Shown: one piece after another, positions 37,300 through 49,244 of the stretch
Position numbering within the stretch: the stretch's first letter is position 1
Layout: each line of letters opens with the position of its first letter
Origin: Nemophila menziesii
Lineage: Eukaryota > Streptophyta > Magnoliopsida > Boraginales > Hydrophyllaceae
Direction of reading: 5' to 3'
Length of the DNA: 64,000 nt
Assembly (NCBI GenBank): GCA_029959085.1
Contig: JARWIR010000023.1
Span: 9,995,860-10,059,859 of the forward strand
Notes under the pieces: generated by a model
What the model was told of the DNA's origin: nothing
The model's input: the letters and a program-made list of their open reading frames with translations, nothing else
Database searches by the model: none
Made by a program: the position numbers and the translations under genes

Positions 37300-38490
37300 G
37301 CTTGAATTGATAATTGTTCCCTTGGGGCCTTGGTTGATAAGTTCCTGGATTGGCTTCCCCATGTGGATTTGAATATTGAAAGCTTGGATGATTTCTATTT
37401 TGGTTACCATACCGTTAACCACCTGAATAGTTATTACCTCGATTATTATCAAAACACACGGATTCTGGGTTATTAGCACATTCTTCCCATGTATGATCGA
37501 TTGCACCACAATTAGAACATATCTCTGGTTCTTTTACCACATTCGCAATAATTTTATTCGACATAGATAACTGTTTTAATTTATTTTCAAGTGCAGCAAT
37601 TTTAGCATTCAAAGCAGTTTCTGCGTCTACATTCAAAGTACCTTTTTCAGAAACTCTAACTGGTGATTTCGAAGGTTGCCAACTCATTTCATTCTTCACA
37701 ATTCTATCCATAATAGCTAAATCTTGATTAGTTGTGACCATCATGAAGCCACCTTGACACATAGTATCTACCTTCTCTTTTGAAGCTTCATCTAAACTTC
37801 GATAAAATATCCTAAGCTGTAACTTAAGTGAATACCCATGTAATGGCATTTCCGTAGTAAAGATTGAAAACGAGTCCAAGAAACTCCTACAATCTCTTCA
37901 TGTTCTTGATGGAAACTAGAAACATCTAATTGCCCACTAAGTCTGACACTTTGAGGATAATACCTGTCAAAAAATACTGTCTGAAGTTGATTCCAAGTCA
38001 AAATTAAACCGTGTTGTTGCTGATCATACCATTCACTTGCTCCTCCGGTGAGGAAAAAAGGAAACATATGAAAGTACATTTGTGCTTTGGTTACTCCAGG
38101 AGTGACATATGCATCACAAATTTGAATAAACTTGTACATAGCCCGAATAGGATCTTCACGAGCTTCACCACTATATTACCTAATATTGATAAATTGATTA
38201 ATCATAGCTGCGTCTGGTCTGAATCGGATTCCTTGAATTGCGGGTGGGAAAAGTCCTAGTGGTGGTAGATGAAACTTTCTATATTCGTTAGGTTGGACGA
38301 ATCGCGGAACATCTTCTTGAATTCCTGCACCATTATTGTTGAGCAGTTGTTGACCTCCCGGAGGAATCTGGAATTGAGCGTTCTGAGCTCCTACCGGTGG
38401 TTCTTGCATAACTGGTGGCACTATAGGATCACCGTTTTCATCCAACTAAATTCCGTGATCTTCAACATTATGAATGTTCAGACCCTCCAT
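37300..38490 (-). pseudogene. gag-like polyprotein region of the gag-only element, interrupted
   Basis: The probable start is 38,490 (MEGLNIHNVEDHGI), followed after 14 codons by a TAG. The frame then continues as a proline/glutamine-rich N-terminal part (38,445-38,176). The retrotransposon gag core (38,139-37,792) has FPFFLTGGASEWYDQQQHG and TWNQLQTVFFDRYYP. A C-terminal part (37,879-37,415) ends in a CX2CX4HX4C zinc knuckle, CSNCGAIDHTWEEC. A glutamine/asparagine/proline-rich tail (QNRNHPSFQYSNPHGEANPG) runs to about 37,300. One stop and at least two frameshifts make this copy non-functional. There is no protease motif after the knuckle. Confidence 0.85.
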
Positions 38491-38681
38491 TTTTCTTTCT
38501 AGCTTTTCTTTTTGTCTCGCTTCTCTGTCCCTCTTGTTTTTATCACCGAAAAAACCTCTCCGTGTTTGAGTACATGCACTACCTATAGAACCTGAGAAGA
38601 GACAACACAAAGAAAAGCGTAAAACGAAAATAAAAATAACAACTAAAACACTTACAGATAACACTGTGGTCACACGCTACC

Positions 38682-38700
38682 GTCCTCGACAGCGGCGCCA
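38682..38700 (-). other. Primer binding site, tRNA-Asp type
   Basis: TGGCGCCGCTGTCGAGGAC lies six bases inside the 5' LTR. It closely resembles TGGCGCCGTTGCCGGGGA, the complement of the 3' end of tRNA-Asp used by many plant Ty3/gypsy elements. This fixes the orientation of the element as minus. Confidence 0.8.
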
Positions 38701-38706
38701 AAAACT

Positions 38707-40206
38707 TGGTGTCTCCTGGTGTGTTATAAAATAACATCCGAAATAGGAAGGACACGTACCGCAAGTGTACGGGTCGTCCAAGTAATATCTGGTAAATGAG
38801 AATTCGATCTCAGGGACGGATTGGATATGACTATAGATGTTAGTAATAAGTGTGAATAATTGATATATGATGCTGAAAGTAAAATAGATGAATATTTGTT
38901 TTGATTTTGTTTAAGGACTATTATTTAATCAATATAAAATACTAAATTAACTAATGCAAATAAATGAGACGCAAGTAAATAAAATATGAGTACACGCAAG
39001 GATGAGAAGTAGTACTTGAGTTTCGCAAGGATTTCGCCTAAATCTATTCAATCAATGCTCTCGTTTAAGGGTCGAATTGGTAATTAATATTAGTCGAGAT
39101 TTAAGTTTCTCCTAACCCCCGTCAGGGTGGACTTAGGAGCTATCATACGGTATTACAAACCCCGTCAGGGTGAATATAAGCTACCTTTGATTACAAAATT
39201 AACTAAGTCCGTCATGATCAATAATTTATATCTTACATCTATTACCTAGTTCAGTAATTAAACCCCCCGTCAAGGTGATCATTACGCCACTATAATAAAT
39301 AGCTTAATTACTAAATCCTATTTCTGATTCATGACTTTAAAGACAGTAAATAAATTCACGATAATAGAAAATACTAAATTACCCAATTCAAATTAAATCT
39401 TTTAATCGCAAATTCAAAAACATTAACTAAATAAATTGGGGCTCAACCCATTAAAGCAATTCTCAAGCACTTAGAGTATTTAGCTCATAATAAAAATTAA
39501 AACTTAAGAAATAAAAATAAAGGAACTCATTGTTTTACATAAAGAAATAATAAGAACCTAATTTAAGAGTTGTTGAATTGACTGTTGTTGGAAGAATCTC
39601 TTCTAAAATTTCAGTTTCTTCTCTCCTCTTGCTTTTGTCTTTTCTCTCTGACGTGACGTTCTGACTTTTGTAAATTGAGTTTTGTGTAAAGATAAATTCA
39701 AAAGGTCTCTTTATACTCGGCTTATATTAAGTGTGTAAATAAAATATTAAATGGCCCAAGTCCACTCTTCAAATCATAATCACGTAACTCCGAATTGACC
39801 TGTTCAACTTGCTAAATCTTCGTAACTCGATAAGGAACGAATCTTCTTTACAACTAAGAGGCTGAATCCATGTATAAGTAGCTGGAAATCAGCAATTACC
39901 ATCAGTCTTCCAGATTTGCAGCTTCAACTTGTTAACTCTTCAGGATATTTCTTTTCGCCTTTGACTTCTTTACACGATCTAAGACTTTAATTTTTTATTC
40001 CTCTTTTCTAGCATTAAGAACTTACAAACTTTGCACTAAAATAAACCATTTAACGTGCAGAAGTTTAATAAATGAAAAATACTAAAATTCAAGGGGAGAT
40101 AATGAAATATAACAAATTAACACTAAAAGTCTATCGAATTAGTCAAATAATCACCCAAAATGATGTCTCCTAAGGATATATAATTAGAACAAAATTGGAG
40201 ACATCA
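38707..40206 (-). repeat. 5' LTR of the gag-only element
   Basis: 1,500 bp with TG..CA ends (TGATGTCTCC at 40,206, GGAGACACCA at 38,707, read on the minus strand). It should contain the element's promoter; no single TATA box stands out in this AT-rich sequence. Confidence 0.88.
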
Positions 40207-41305
40207 GACGTCGGCATGAATATGATGACATCGTTGGCGTCAATATCTTCCCAACATGCGTTCTGGAAATTTATTTATTTTTCACGAACAACACTGCAAA
40301 CCAAAGCCTTCAAACTGGAGTTCCACCCTAGCCTTCGAACCATAACTCTGAAACCAATAACCGAAGAAACCTCGATCTACTTCACATAACATGACTACGA
40401 ACCCTAGCTCATCCAAATTGTGGTTGCGAACATAGATCTCTAGCTCCGTGAAGCTTGTGAAACCGTAAATCTCAGTCGTCGTCGTATATTTCGCCACAAA
40501 TCTCTACCATTGTCTCAAACACAAATCGGCCTTGAAAGACATTGTTTGAAACTCCATTAATGGATATGCAATGACACGAACATATAATGGACTTAATGGA
40601 TCTTGAAGCTACATTAAAGATCGTCCGTGAAAGCTCTGTCATAAAATCGCTAGTGTTCCATCGTAAATTTGGCCTTGCTCCGCCATGGCTCGCAAGAATT
40701 AGAGAAGGTGGGAAAGGGTTTGGGGGAATTTTTTAAAACGAGTAGGGTTTGTGAAAATCTTTATGTTATAGGGTTATATGTAGATGTATATATAGGGGTA
40801 GTTATAGATACAAAATATAAATTGTTTTGATTTAATTTTATTAGTTTTTATTCTATTTTGGCCTCTTTCGGAGAAAAATTCCATGAGCTGGGGTACAAGA
40901 GTCTTGACGAGGAGTTTTATAAACCCGTTCGATAAAAATAATTGATTTAATATTCTGTTAGAAGGTTCCAATTAACAGTTATGGAAATAGTATCAACTAA
41001 CTAATTAGAGGTTTGTTTGACACGATACCCACCTAAACCACAGATGTTATTACATAAAATAATGACAATTTCCTTTAAGCATATGATTAATGTCTCATCT
41101 AGTTGTAAGTAAAATTGTGCAACCTTGCAAATTCAAGGTAGACCGAGAAAAGAATTGTTGTACTTGGATCTTCATCTTTAACCGGCATACCGGCTCTCCT
41201 AAGAGCTAGAGCTAGACCTTCACGACTGGAATCTACCCAAATTTTCTTGATATAGAAATTAATGATGAATCCTTTTTCATTCACCATAACTATAACAACA
41301 AATTA
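40207..41305. other. Stretch without a recognised gene; two small minus-strand frames
   Basis: It lies between the gag-only element and repeat block A. A minus-strand frame at 40,497-40,282 (71 residues) and another at 41,287-41,099 (62 residues, KIWVDSSREGLALALRRAGM) are open but match no family I know. GC content is higher at 40,200-40,700 than around it. Homology to block B begins only at about 41,308. Confidence 0.35.
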
Positions 41306-41307
41306 TT

Positions 41308-44300
41308 GTTCTCGATGCTTAGTGAAGGAAGTGACACTGAATATTCAATTATGAATACCCTACATCTTCGGCGGTGAGGAAATCTCGGCGTTATTACTCG
41401 TAGTTTCCATAGTTCTCTATAGGGTCATTAAAATACTCTTGGTCATGACAAATAAAAAAGTGGTAATGTCGCTTAAGTGTATAGTTCTGTTATAAATAAG
41501 GACGGTGTGTTAATTTCATTCCGAATTGAAGAGATTCATTTCGAATTGAAGAGATGATTAAATCCAACTTATTATATTGGTACATAATAATGAGCATATA
41601 ATATTATCAACTTTATATCATAATAAAAGTCAAACTATATAATATCTTATCAAACTCTAAAATGCAAAATGAAAACTTTAAAGTATTATATTTTGAAAGA
41701 CAGACAACATAAGAACATAAAATTAACACAACATTGGTTAACCGACTTTAGTTTTTTACTAATACAACCAATTATAACAACATTGATTACTAATATTTTA
41801 CTAAAAAAAGATGGTCTCAAGACTAACATGTGTTGCTTAAGACAGTTCGCAAACTTCAACACCGGACAGTTGCTTGCCTGCCTGATCTAATGTCAGATAT
41901 TTGAATTTGAAACTCAGTCATTTTCTTTCCACGAGAAACTAATCATTAATTCAATCCAACATATGAAACCTCTTGTTCTTTTCCCATATACACATCTTCT
42001 TGGCCCTAATTAATATGATAAATTAAACAACGTTTCATAAATTTAAAAGTTAAAAACTAAACAAGCAAGATATTTAGTTTGTTTCATACCTGAATTGCCA
42101 TCGTTCCCAATTTGCGCTCCTCATTATCAACTCTTCTTTTACCTCTATAGGAATTTATTTGCCAAAGTAGTCCACAAAAATTCATGCCACACTAACAACA
42201 AAATGCAGTAACAGCTTGTGGCTCCTTTGGAGATGCTATTTGTGAAACAAAATAGTTAATTAGTATTGTATTTACGCATTTAAAATATTGATAAAGTAGG
42301 AAGTATATCTTACAATGGGAATTATGAAATTACATAGTCAACAATCTTTTTGTGGAGCCAAAGCTTCTCCCTCTCCATGAAGATCCAGTTTCAGCATTCA
42401 TGGACCAGGGATAGCCTCGTTCGTGAGGGAATGAACTCGTTTGATGCAAACGCTCAACATATCCCCACTTTCTCAACCTACAGTAAATATTAAATACAAT
42501 AAACCACCCAACAATTCAAAATACATCCACTTAACATTATATCACACTAAAATTATAGTAAAAATTAAATCTTACCATAGAAATTATTAACCTTCATGGT
42601 TAACTGAAATGACATGGCCAATTATCCTATTTCTTTTGTTTTTTCGTTCGGTAATGAAATTTTTCTTGACATGATCCTAACGTGTGTGCAAAATAAAAAA
42701 AAATTATTATTAATTCCTTCCAAATATATAAGAATTAATTCTATGTTAATATTTTTTATTATCAAGTAAATATGTAAATGAAAGGAGTAATTAGTTCAAA
42801 ACTAGCTCAAATTCAAGCTAGAATCCCATTATAATGACTAAATATATGGATATGTATTGACTACTATGCATAAATAACACATATAGAGAAAAAGGCCTGT
42901 TGGGAGGGCTATTGGTGTGATTGAAATTGATGAGTTATCTTTCGAATTGTGATGATGTTTTAGCCAAATTCTCGGTCCTTATTCAACCCATTAACCTATC
43001 CCCACTCATGCTTCACCACTGTGGGCCCCTCGCTCTTAGCAATCCAAATGCACCAAATTTATTATCTTCAATAAAATTGTTTAATGGACTATAAACCTCC
43101 TATTAGCGGTCTAAGTTAACTCTTAGGCAAATCCATAGTTACACCCAGCAAACCGCATAAACTTTCTGTCCTAATTGTAACACTTTCGCACTATCTCCTA
43201 CTTTTGTGTTTCCCTTATAATTTTGCAAATCGGATTTATTTTTCATCGTTATTACAATTTAGTAAGGGGAAATATGAAAGAGGGGAGGAGTCAAAAGAAT
43301 AAATGATTTAAACACCACTAATAAAAGACCTTGCTACCTTCTATTCAGAGACAAAGACGGCGATAGTCGAATCTCTAACTACTCTTTTCCCCGGGTGAAT
43401 TATAAATCACGTCCCCCCATATGTTGGACTTATTAATAAAAGCCCTCCTAATTATAAGCTCAGTAACTAGCTAGTTACAAAAGCCTAAAAGCCCACAAAT
43501 GCCCTCTCCATTAGCTCTTATTACACTGAAACAAACAACCCACCCCAAAACACTATTGTTTTTTCTCAATATTATTAGTAATAGACAATAATATATAGAA
43601 AAAAAAATAGTAGTAATATGAAATACAAAGAGAGATGGAAAAATCCACCTCTGAACAAATATAAAATAGATTTTGTGATGCATCTTTTTCGGATAAAGGA
43701 GCAGCTATTGCGTATTTAATAAGAAATTCTAATGGTTAATTTATATCAAGAAAAAGTTTCAAAATTATAGCAAATTTAGTTTCGGAAGCAGAAGCCCTGG
43801 GGATTTTGTGAGGTACGGAAATAGCATCAGATTTTCCTTTTGGAAGTGTTATCATCGAGAATTACGCGGAGAAGATTATGAAGCCACATTCTTCTATTCG
43901 ATACATTCCGAGTCATTCAATTAAAATATTTTTTTGTAATATTTATTTTTTTGCTGAGTTATCAAACCTTTCTTCCACTATTATTTTCTAGGAGTAGAAA
44001 CGAGGTAGCCCATTGGGTTTCCAAATAGGACTTTCTTAGCACATTGTTTGGTAATTCAAATACTTGTATCCCTTCCTAGTTAGCAACAATTTTAAGATTT
44101 TATAACGAGCCTGTAGGGGTAGGCTGACCTTTGTAATGTTTTAGAAGTTTTATTTATCTATATATTATGCTTTGGAAAAAAATTATCCTTGATTCGAAAT
44201 TCAAATGACGTGGATTTATAAATCAAAGTTATTACTTTGTTGACCAGATTCATGAAAGTCCAAATCAAAATGTATTTGATAAATTTAAGGGGTATTTGAT

Positions 44301-44930
44301 AACATCTATAGTCCCTTGTATATTTTTAATGTCATGGTTTTGAATTGTATTGAATGCTCGAGCATCCGAACCATACAACCTTGCACATGTACTTCACCTA
44401 GCATAAATAACGCAGGTAGTATAGATATTTAGACAATATGTACACAGTGATAAGTATAAAGCGTCATTAGCCCACACTATTTTTTCTAGTACGTAATTTT
44501 GCACAATCTCCTATTTTTTTATCTAGTAAATAATACTATTAATACGATGAAAATGAACGTACACTTTACAAGTATTACAAAATAGCTCTGGTTAAAAATC
44601 ACTTTAATTAGAAGCTAACAACAAGCTAGTTAAAAGGTAAAACTATTTTTCTCCACATAAACCTATACAATGAATTTAGGTGGATGTAAACAAAAATCCA
44701 CTATCTCCCAAGGAGGCATGACTACGATGCAAATGAAAAAAAAGTACGAAAAACAACAATTTTAACATTTCACGATGCTATTCTATGTGGGGTTGGGTGG
44801 GCAATGCCATCAAAGCTAACCAAATAAGTCTGCGGTCGATGTGAAAGTGATCTTCTATGCCTTTGTTTTCCAAGCCAGTCGAGTCTCCTCTTTCTTCAAC
44901 CACATAAGGGTGTTTTGAATAGTGGACATA
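41308..44930 (+). repeat. Segmental repeat block A
   Basis: Collinear with block B (58,945-64,000): CACTGAATATTC (41,335 and 58,965), GATGGTCTCAAGACTAACATG (41,810 and 59,451), GGCCTGTTGGGAGGGCTATT (42,893 and 60,546), CCTCCTATTAGCGGTCTAAG (43,097 and 60,748) and AGCCTGTAGGGGTAGGCTGA (44,108 and 63,220). The left end lies inside what is, in block B, the last exon of a Mutator-like gene. Most of the block has no coding frame; the exception is the RNase H-like fragment near its right end. Confidence 0.8.
43630..44060 (+). pseudogene. RNase H-like (RVT_3) fragment in block A
   Basis: Translation gives WKNPPLNKYKI, a frameshift, then FCDASFSDKGAAIAYLIRNS, SEAEALGIL, SDFPFGSVIIENYAEKIM and, after a probable AT-rich intron with GT/AG ends, SRNEVAHWVS. 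This is the RNase H domain found at the end of plant LINE polyproteins and in stand-alone RVT_3 proteins. The first catalytic Asp (DAS) and the Glu (EAEAL) are kept; the usual ESD reads IEN. Two stops are present. Block B has the same fragment with the same frameshift. Confidence 0.65.
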
Positions 44931-46860
44931 ACTTTCCCTAATGCCCACTTAATTCCTTATAGAGGTCCATATCTTGACGGTGATATTTCACTAAAAACAA
45001 GCATTTTTTTCGTTTCATAACACACATATTTGATCGAGATCTATTTATGTTATTCGGTCTTTCATGTTGATTTTGCCATGTAGGGTGAGCCAGACAATGA
45101 TTGAAAGTTTTGGGTGTTACAAGCACCCCAAAAATAGTTTGTCCAAGGTCTAACGGGATCTTTGAGGTGGAAGAACTCATATGACCTTTTTGGTTGGTTT
45201 TGTATACAAACCCGGTGACCGCTTGTAGTCAAGACCGCGTACCCGATGTCGGTGTTGTGACTGAACAATTTTCGAACATCACATACGCTTAGTCAAGTCC
45301 GTAGGCATTAAGTATATGTTTTTGATGTGATGTAGTCTTTTTTAGGGTGTTGAATCATTCTATTGAACTACCAAATCCCACACATTTCGATTATGCAAGT
45401 ACTCTCTATGGATCCATTTTGTCCAAAGCGGTACCTTATTCTCGCTAATCTGCCATAGAACTTTTGAGAGTAAAGCATCATTTCAAAGGCCCAAACTTTT
45501 AAGACCAAGTCCTTCTTTGTTTTTTACATGCAAATCTCTTTCCATTTTACCTTATTTGGTGTTGTGCTCCAAATAAAGTGCGACAAATGCGAGTAATGCT
45601 CCTTATCCCCCAATCGAAACTAGAAAAATCAATAGCCGAAAACAACAAACCACTTGTAAGACCAATCGAAATAACTCCAATCTTCAAACATAAGAGAGCA
45701 GAAGGAGTTTACCATGACTCTCAACACATTCGATATGTTTTCTCGTCAAGGGGCCGTAATTGCCATTCCTTAACCTTTTAAGCACGAGGAGATACCAAGG
45801 TATCTAAAAGCCATACTACCCTATTAGTGGTGTGTAGGTTTTTTAATGACTTCAAGCTCCCTCTATTTAATCCTCATAATATAGAAGTTTGACTTAGCCA
45901 CGTTGAGTCGGAGAGGCAAACTTTTTTTTAAAACTTTAAGCATCCCATAAGTATGTCAAGTGAGATCGAGTCACTCTGAGAGAATAACATGGGATCATCC
46001 ACAAATTCCAAGTGTGTAATATTTAATCCTTCGCATTTGGGTGGAGTTTAAACAAAGCTTTAGACATAGTTTTCACAATAAACCGAGAAAGATACTCCGA
46101 ATAATGTATAACAAGATGCGGTTGCATCCTTCCATTAGCGGACATGAGCCTACCCGGGACAAATATCGATCGAGCCTTATTTACAATATCATCAAGACGC
46201 GGTTGCATCCTTTCATAAAGATAACGGTAATTGCCTTGAGATCACATTGCAATATGAAATGGGTCTATGCTTATCGATGGTAGTTGCATTTTACGATTTT
46301 GGGACAAGCATGATGATAGTATTGTTAAGTTTCTTTATGAGAAGTCCTTATATGAAAAATTTACTTATTTATATGGTCAACCCTTCACCTACTACATTCC
46401 AAGACTTGATGAAGAATTTGGATAAATAATTGTCGAGTGACGTGGACTTATCGGTTTTAATACCAAATATTGCATCTTTGATCTCTTTATCGGTTATCTC
46501 GGAGCAAAATTATCGACCTAAAGGTCACCACATTCGCAAATATCTTCTTATACATGCAAAGTATTTTTTCCTTGACTGAATAAAGATGCCAAGTAGTCAA
46601 ACAAGGTCGCATGTACTTGCTTTCTTGAAGTGATATGTGTGTCTTTGGGATTTTTGATAAATGAAATGAACTTTCACCGATTATTTCTCTGACATGGTCG
46701 TAAAATATTTTAGTGCATCTATCAATTTTCGTCGTGTATACATATTTGTCCATTTTGCTTGTCGAAACTCTGCTCAATTTTTTTAGAAGAGGATTGATCT
46801 CTTACGAAGTTCTCCAATTCTGTCAATGATTATCGGGTTACCCACATTTTGAGGTCAAAT
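44780..46860 (-). pseudogene. Second LINE family, reverse transcriptase remnant
   Basis: A different L1-type LINE from the one at 5.6 and 24 kb. From right to left: the linker before RT (46,777-46,487; RCTKIFYDHV), a piece like the KAPGPDG/FFKKSW block (KTDKSTSLDNYLSKFFIKSW, about 46,470-46,400), the fingers block RLDDIVNKARSIFVPGRLM (46,208-46,150), a C-terminal block near 45,560-45,400 (KEGLGLKSLGPWN-type, then WTKWIHRE) and a zf-RVT part (45,268-44,938; PWTNYFWGACNTQNFQSLSG). Frameshifts are frequent and the YADD box was not located. The 3' part below about 44,930 is shared with block B. Confidence 0.7.
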
Positions 46861-46864
46861 TTAC

Positions 46865-47065
46865 GAAAATATCGGTGGTGGTGGATACATGAGATGGTGG
46901 TAGTGATGAGGGTGGGGGTGGTGGATGAATGAGGTAGTGGTTGTGTGGTGGGTTTATGGGTGATGGTTGTGGTAGTGGTTGATGGAGAATGTATTAGGTG
47001 GTGGTAGTAGTCGGTGGTGAAATGCCAAAGGTGGTGGTGGAGGTAGTGGACGGTAGAGGTGGTTG
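46865..47065. repeat. GGT/GTGGTG-rich low-complexity tract
   Basis: Two hundred bases made mostly of GGTGG, GTGGTG and GATGG steps on the + strand. No regular period was found. Confidence 0.8.
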
Positions 47066-47284
47066 GACTTTAAAATATAATTAAAATAAATAAATAAATA
47101 TTATATTAATTATTATATAATAAATAAATGAGATCAAGGATAATTGTGAAGGTAAATGTGTCAGAGTGTTTAATTGAAAATTAATCCTTTAAAGTATGAT
47201 CCTCCTTCCTTTTTCCGTGAATAGAATTTGAAATATTTGTAATTAATTAAAATTATCCCTTATAAATAGTTATATTCCATATCA

Positions 47285-47640
47285 GCTTAGCAGGTATATA
47301 ATTGTCGGGATGCCCCAAAACATTTGGAACATAATAAACAAAAATGGAAAAAAAGATAGCAAAATCTACCAAACTTACTAGATCATTTACATAAAAATAA
47401 GGGTGAGAATCTATTTCATCCATCTCTGAATGTACACCCAATGGATTATTTGATCCATATTGATGTAATGCGGCCAGATGAAAAAGACGAGCACCTACTA
47501 AAATAAAGGGGAGTAAATGATGAAGACTAAAAAAATGATTTAAGGTGGCATTGTCCACGGAGAAACTACCCCAAAGCCATGTTACTATGGTATCCCCTAC
47601 TACAAGTATAGCGCTAGCTAAGCCTGCAATAATTGTTGTG
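47285..47640 (-). pseudogene. cob: Mitochondrial cytochrome b (cob) fragment in nuclear DNA
   Basis: Minus-strand translation from 47,640 gives AGLASAILVVGDTIVTWLWG, then FSVDNATLNHFFSLHHLLPF, HLAALHQYGSNNPLGVHS and NVLGHPDNYIPA, near-exact plant apocytochrome b. Only about 117 residues of the middle of the protein are present. Substitutions absent from functional cob (for example DSHPYFYVNDLVSLVDF) show decay. It is a nuclear copy of mitochondrial DNA (NUMT), since it is surrounded by LINE and AT-rich nuclear repeats. Confidence 0.93.
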
Positions 47641-47927
47641 GTTTTCTAAACCCATTAAGATGACCCAAGAATTTTTCTATTTCTATTTTGCTAGTCCTTG
47701 GGAACAGCTTAGCGACGGATAATTAAGAATCAGAATAGGTCTAGTCCAGGATTATTCTTGTTATTGTTATTCTATCTTAGAAGTCGTTCCTATATTGTCC
47801 TTTTTTTCTTGCTGGAGTGCGCTAACGCTTTAATTTTCTTGCTTCTTTTCTTCATGAGAGATCAAGACTATAGGAGGAAAAAGAGTTCATTAGCCAACAT
47901 TCCGTCAAGTCAAACCAATGATCGAAA
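47641..47927. other. Probable mitochondrial sequence between cob and nad2 fragments
   Basis: This 290-base stretch lies between two mitochondrial pieces and is less AT-rich than the flanks. On the + strand it encodes a short MTQEFFYFYFASPWEQL peptide before a stop. I cannot assign it firmly; it is likely part of the same inserted mitochondrial DNA. Confidence 0.4.
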
Positions 47928-48134
47928 TTAAAGATATGAAGTGAGTTCCATTTGATGAGTAACTGAGAACAAAGGAGAATGATATGGAAAGAATGAAGTA
48001 ATGAAAGAGGAAGTCATTGTTAGTAGTAACGACTGGTCATGATCCATCAGTTTATATAGAATCCATGTCCTATGTGTATCAAAAAACATTCTTTTCGCTA
48101 AGCGTATATAATAAAATAGAGTGAAAGGGTCCAC
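47928..48134 (-). pseudogene. nad2: Probable last exon of mitochondrial nad2 in nuclear DNA
   Basis: The 68-residue frame contains YYIRLAKRMFFDTHRTWILY, LMDHDQSLLLTMTSSFITSF and the end PLFSVTHQM..SYL. This resembles the C-terminus of plant mitochondrial NADH dehydrogenase subunit 2 as I remember it. In plants this exon follows a group II intron, and group II-like sequence lies directly upstream (48,140-48,600). The assignment is by memory of the family and should be confirmed; that it is mitochondrial is more certain than the gene name. Confidence 0.6.
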
Positions 48135-48139
48135 CCCAA

Positions 48140-48600
48140 AACCAAATGGGTACTAACTAACAGTAACAACTGAGTCCTCTCCGAACCGCATGAGATAGTT
48201 ACCCATCATACAGCTTACCAACTTCACTTGCCTCTATTAAAGGCTCGCTCCGAGAAGGTTCTAATCACTTACAATACACAACTCTACGAAGGAAGGGTTG
48301 GGTTAGGAGCACTTTCAATATGATTCTTTTCCGCTATCAATAAATGCGAGTTTGTTTTGTCCACTTTCTTCATCCCCCTATATCAAAATGATCAAAAAGG
48401 AAGGCGAGCTTGCTTCTTATTCCCATGTTTGATCTCTTCCATCTCTGGCTCGCTCGTTGTCACCTATGTTCAAGAAAGATTTAGAACCCTGTAGAGAATG
48501 AAGAGGGGCCAAGGATCTTCCTCTCAACATTGCTTTTCGAGAATTCACTCCCCCTTGAATAAGTAAAGCCCTGTGAGCCTGGGCGAAGATGAGAATAAAG
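48140..48600 (-). other. Group II intron-like mitochondrial sequence
   Basis: On the minus strand, CTGTATGATGGGTAACTATC and then CTCATGCGGTTCGGAGAGG (48,215-48,175) match the hairpin, typical of organellar group II introns, written as GAGCCGTATGNGG...GCACGGTTC. Higher GC content and the neighbouring nad2-like exon support an organellar origin. The right limit is set where AT-rich nuclear-type sequence resumes. Confidence 0.55.
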
Positions 48601-49240
48601 AGTAAGGATATAATATTGTTATGTTGTTATTATAATTATATTAAATAATTTTTACATATATGAATAATAAATACTTACATTATAGGCAATACATAATTAA
48701 CCTATGATATATTTTTATATGTAAATATCAAATCTTCCATACTAATAATGCTCATTTTATATAAATAAATTAATAAATTATACATTTAATGAAATATTAA
48801 AATTACTTACCTCTTTATATTGTTCCTTGCACAAAATCTTCTTTCTACCATTAGAATTGCTTCAAACACAGTATACGTCTAATTTCTAGAATTGTTTATT
48901 TTGCACCCTTTGTATAGTGATCAAGTGTATGTATAGCCAATTTCTAAATATTTGGTTATTAAAAAAATAAATTATTTATTAAAATTGTCATTTAAACTCA
49001 ACAAATCATATATAATCACATCAACTTCTATATATTTTAAATTAGATTTCATTCTTATTTTATAATGCAAAGAAAAATTGTTACTAAAATTATTACAATA
49101 AAAATAAATAATAAACAATTACAAATTATTAAATAATAACAATAAATAATGAGGCAATTACCAATACCATCCAAGGAGGAGTTGATATTGACCTTAAAAG
49201 TTATGTATAATATAAATGACTTAATAGACAAAAATACCCT
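48601..49240. other. AT-rich stretch, nothing recognised
   Basis: Very AT-rich with short TTAT/ATAA runs. No frame, no clear repeat. Confidence 0.5.
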
Positions 49241-49244
49241 TGAA

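Larger units (their letters stand above)
35736..40206 (-). mobile_element. Gag-only LTR retrotransposon (TR-GAG-like), about 4.5 kb
   Basis: Minus-strand element: 5' LTR 40,206-38,707, a primer binding site 6 bases inside it, a gag-like reading region, and 3' LTR 37,291-35,736. The 5' LTR runs from TGATGTCTCC to GGAGACACCA; the 3' LTR has the same start and a degraded end (GGACCACCA). The whole 1.4-kb interior codes only for gag, with no protease, RT or integrase and no room for them. This matches non-autonomous TR-GAG elements, whose movement depends on a partner's enzymes. The flanking five bases (CACCT left, GACGT right) agree at three of five positions, so the target duplication has decayed or ends are slightly off. 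The LTRs have diverged visibly, so the insertion is not recent. Confidence 0.85.

Noticed and set aside
37300..38490. Possibility that the gag-only element is an endogenous pararetrovirus
   Set aside because: It has two long LTRs with TG..CA ends and a retrotransposon gag core; no movement protein or RT is present.
38446..38673. 75-residue minus-strand frame with a hydrophobic start before gag
   Set aside because: It overlaps the 5' leader and primer-binding side of the element; only its last 15 codons are the likely start of gag.
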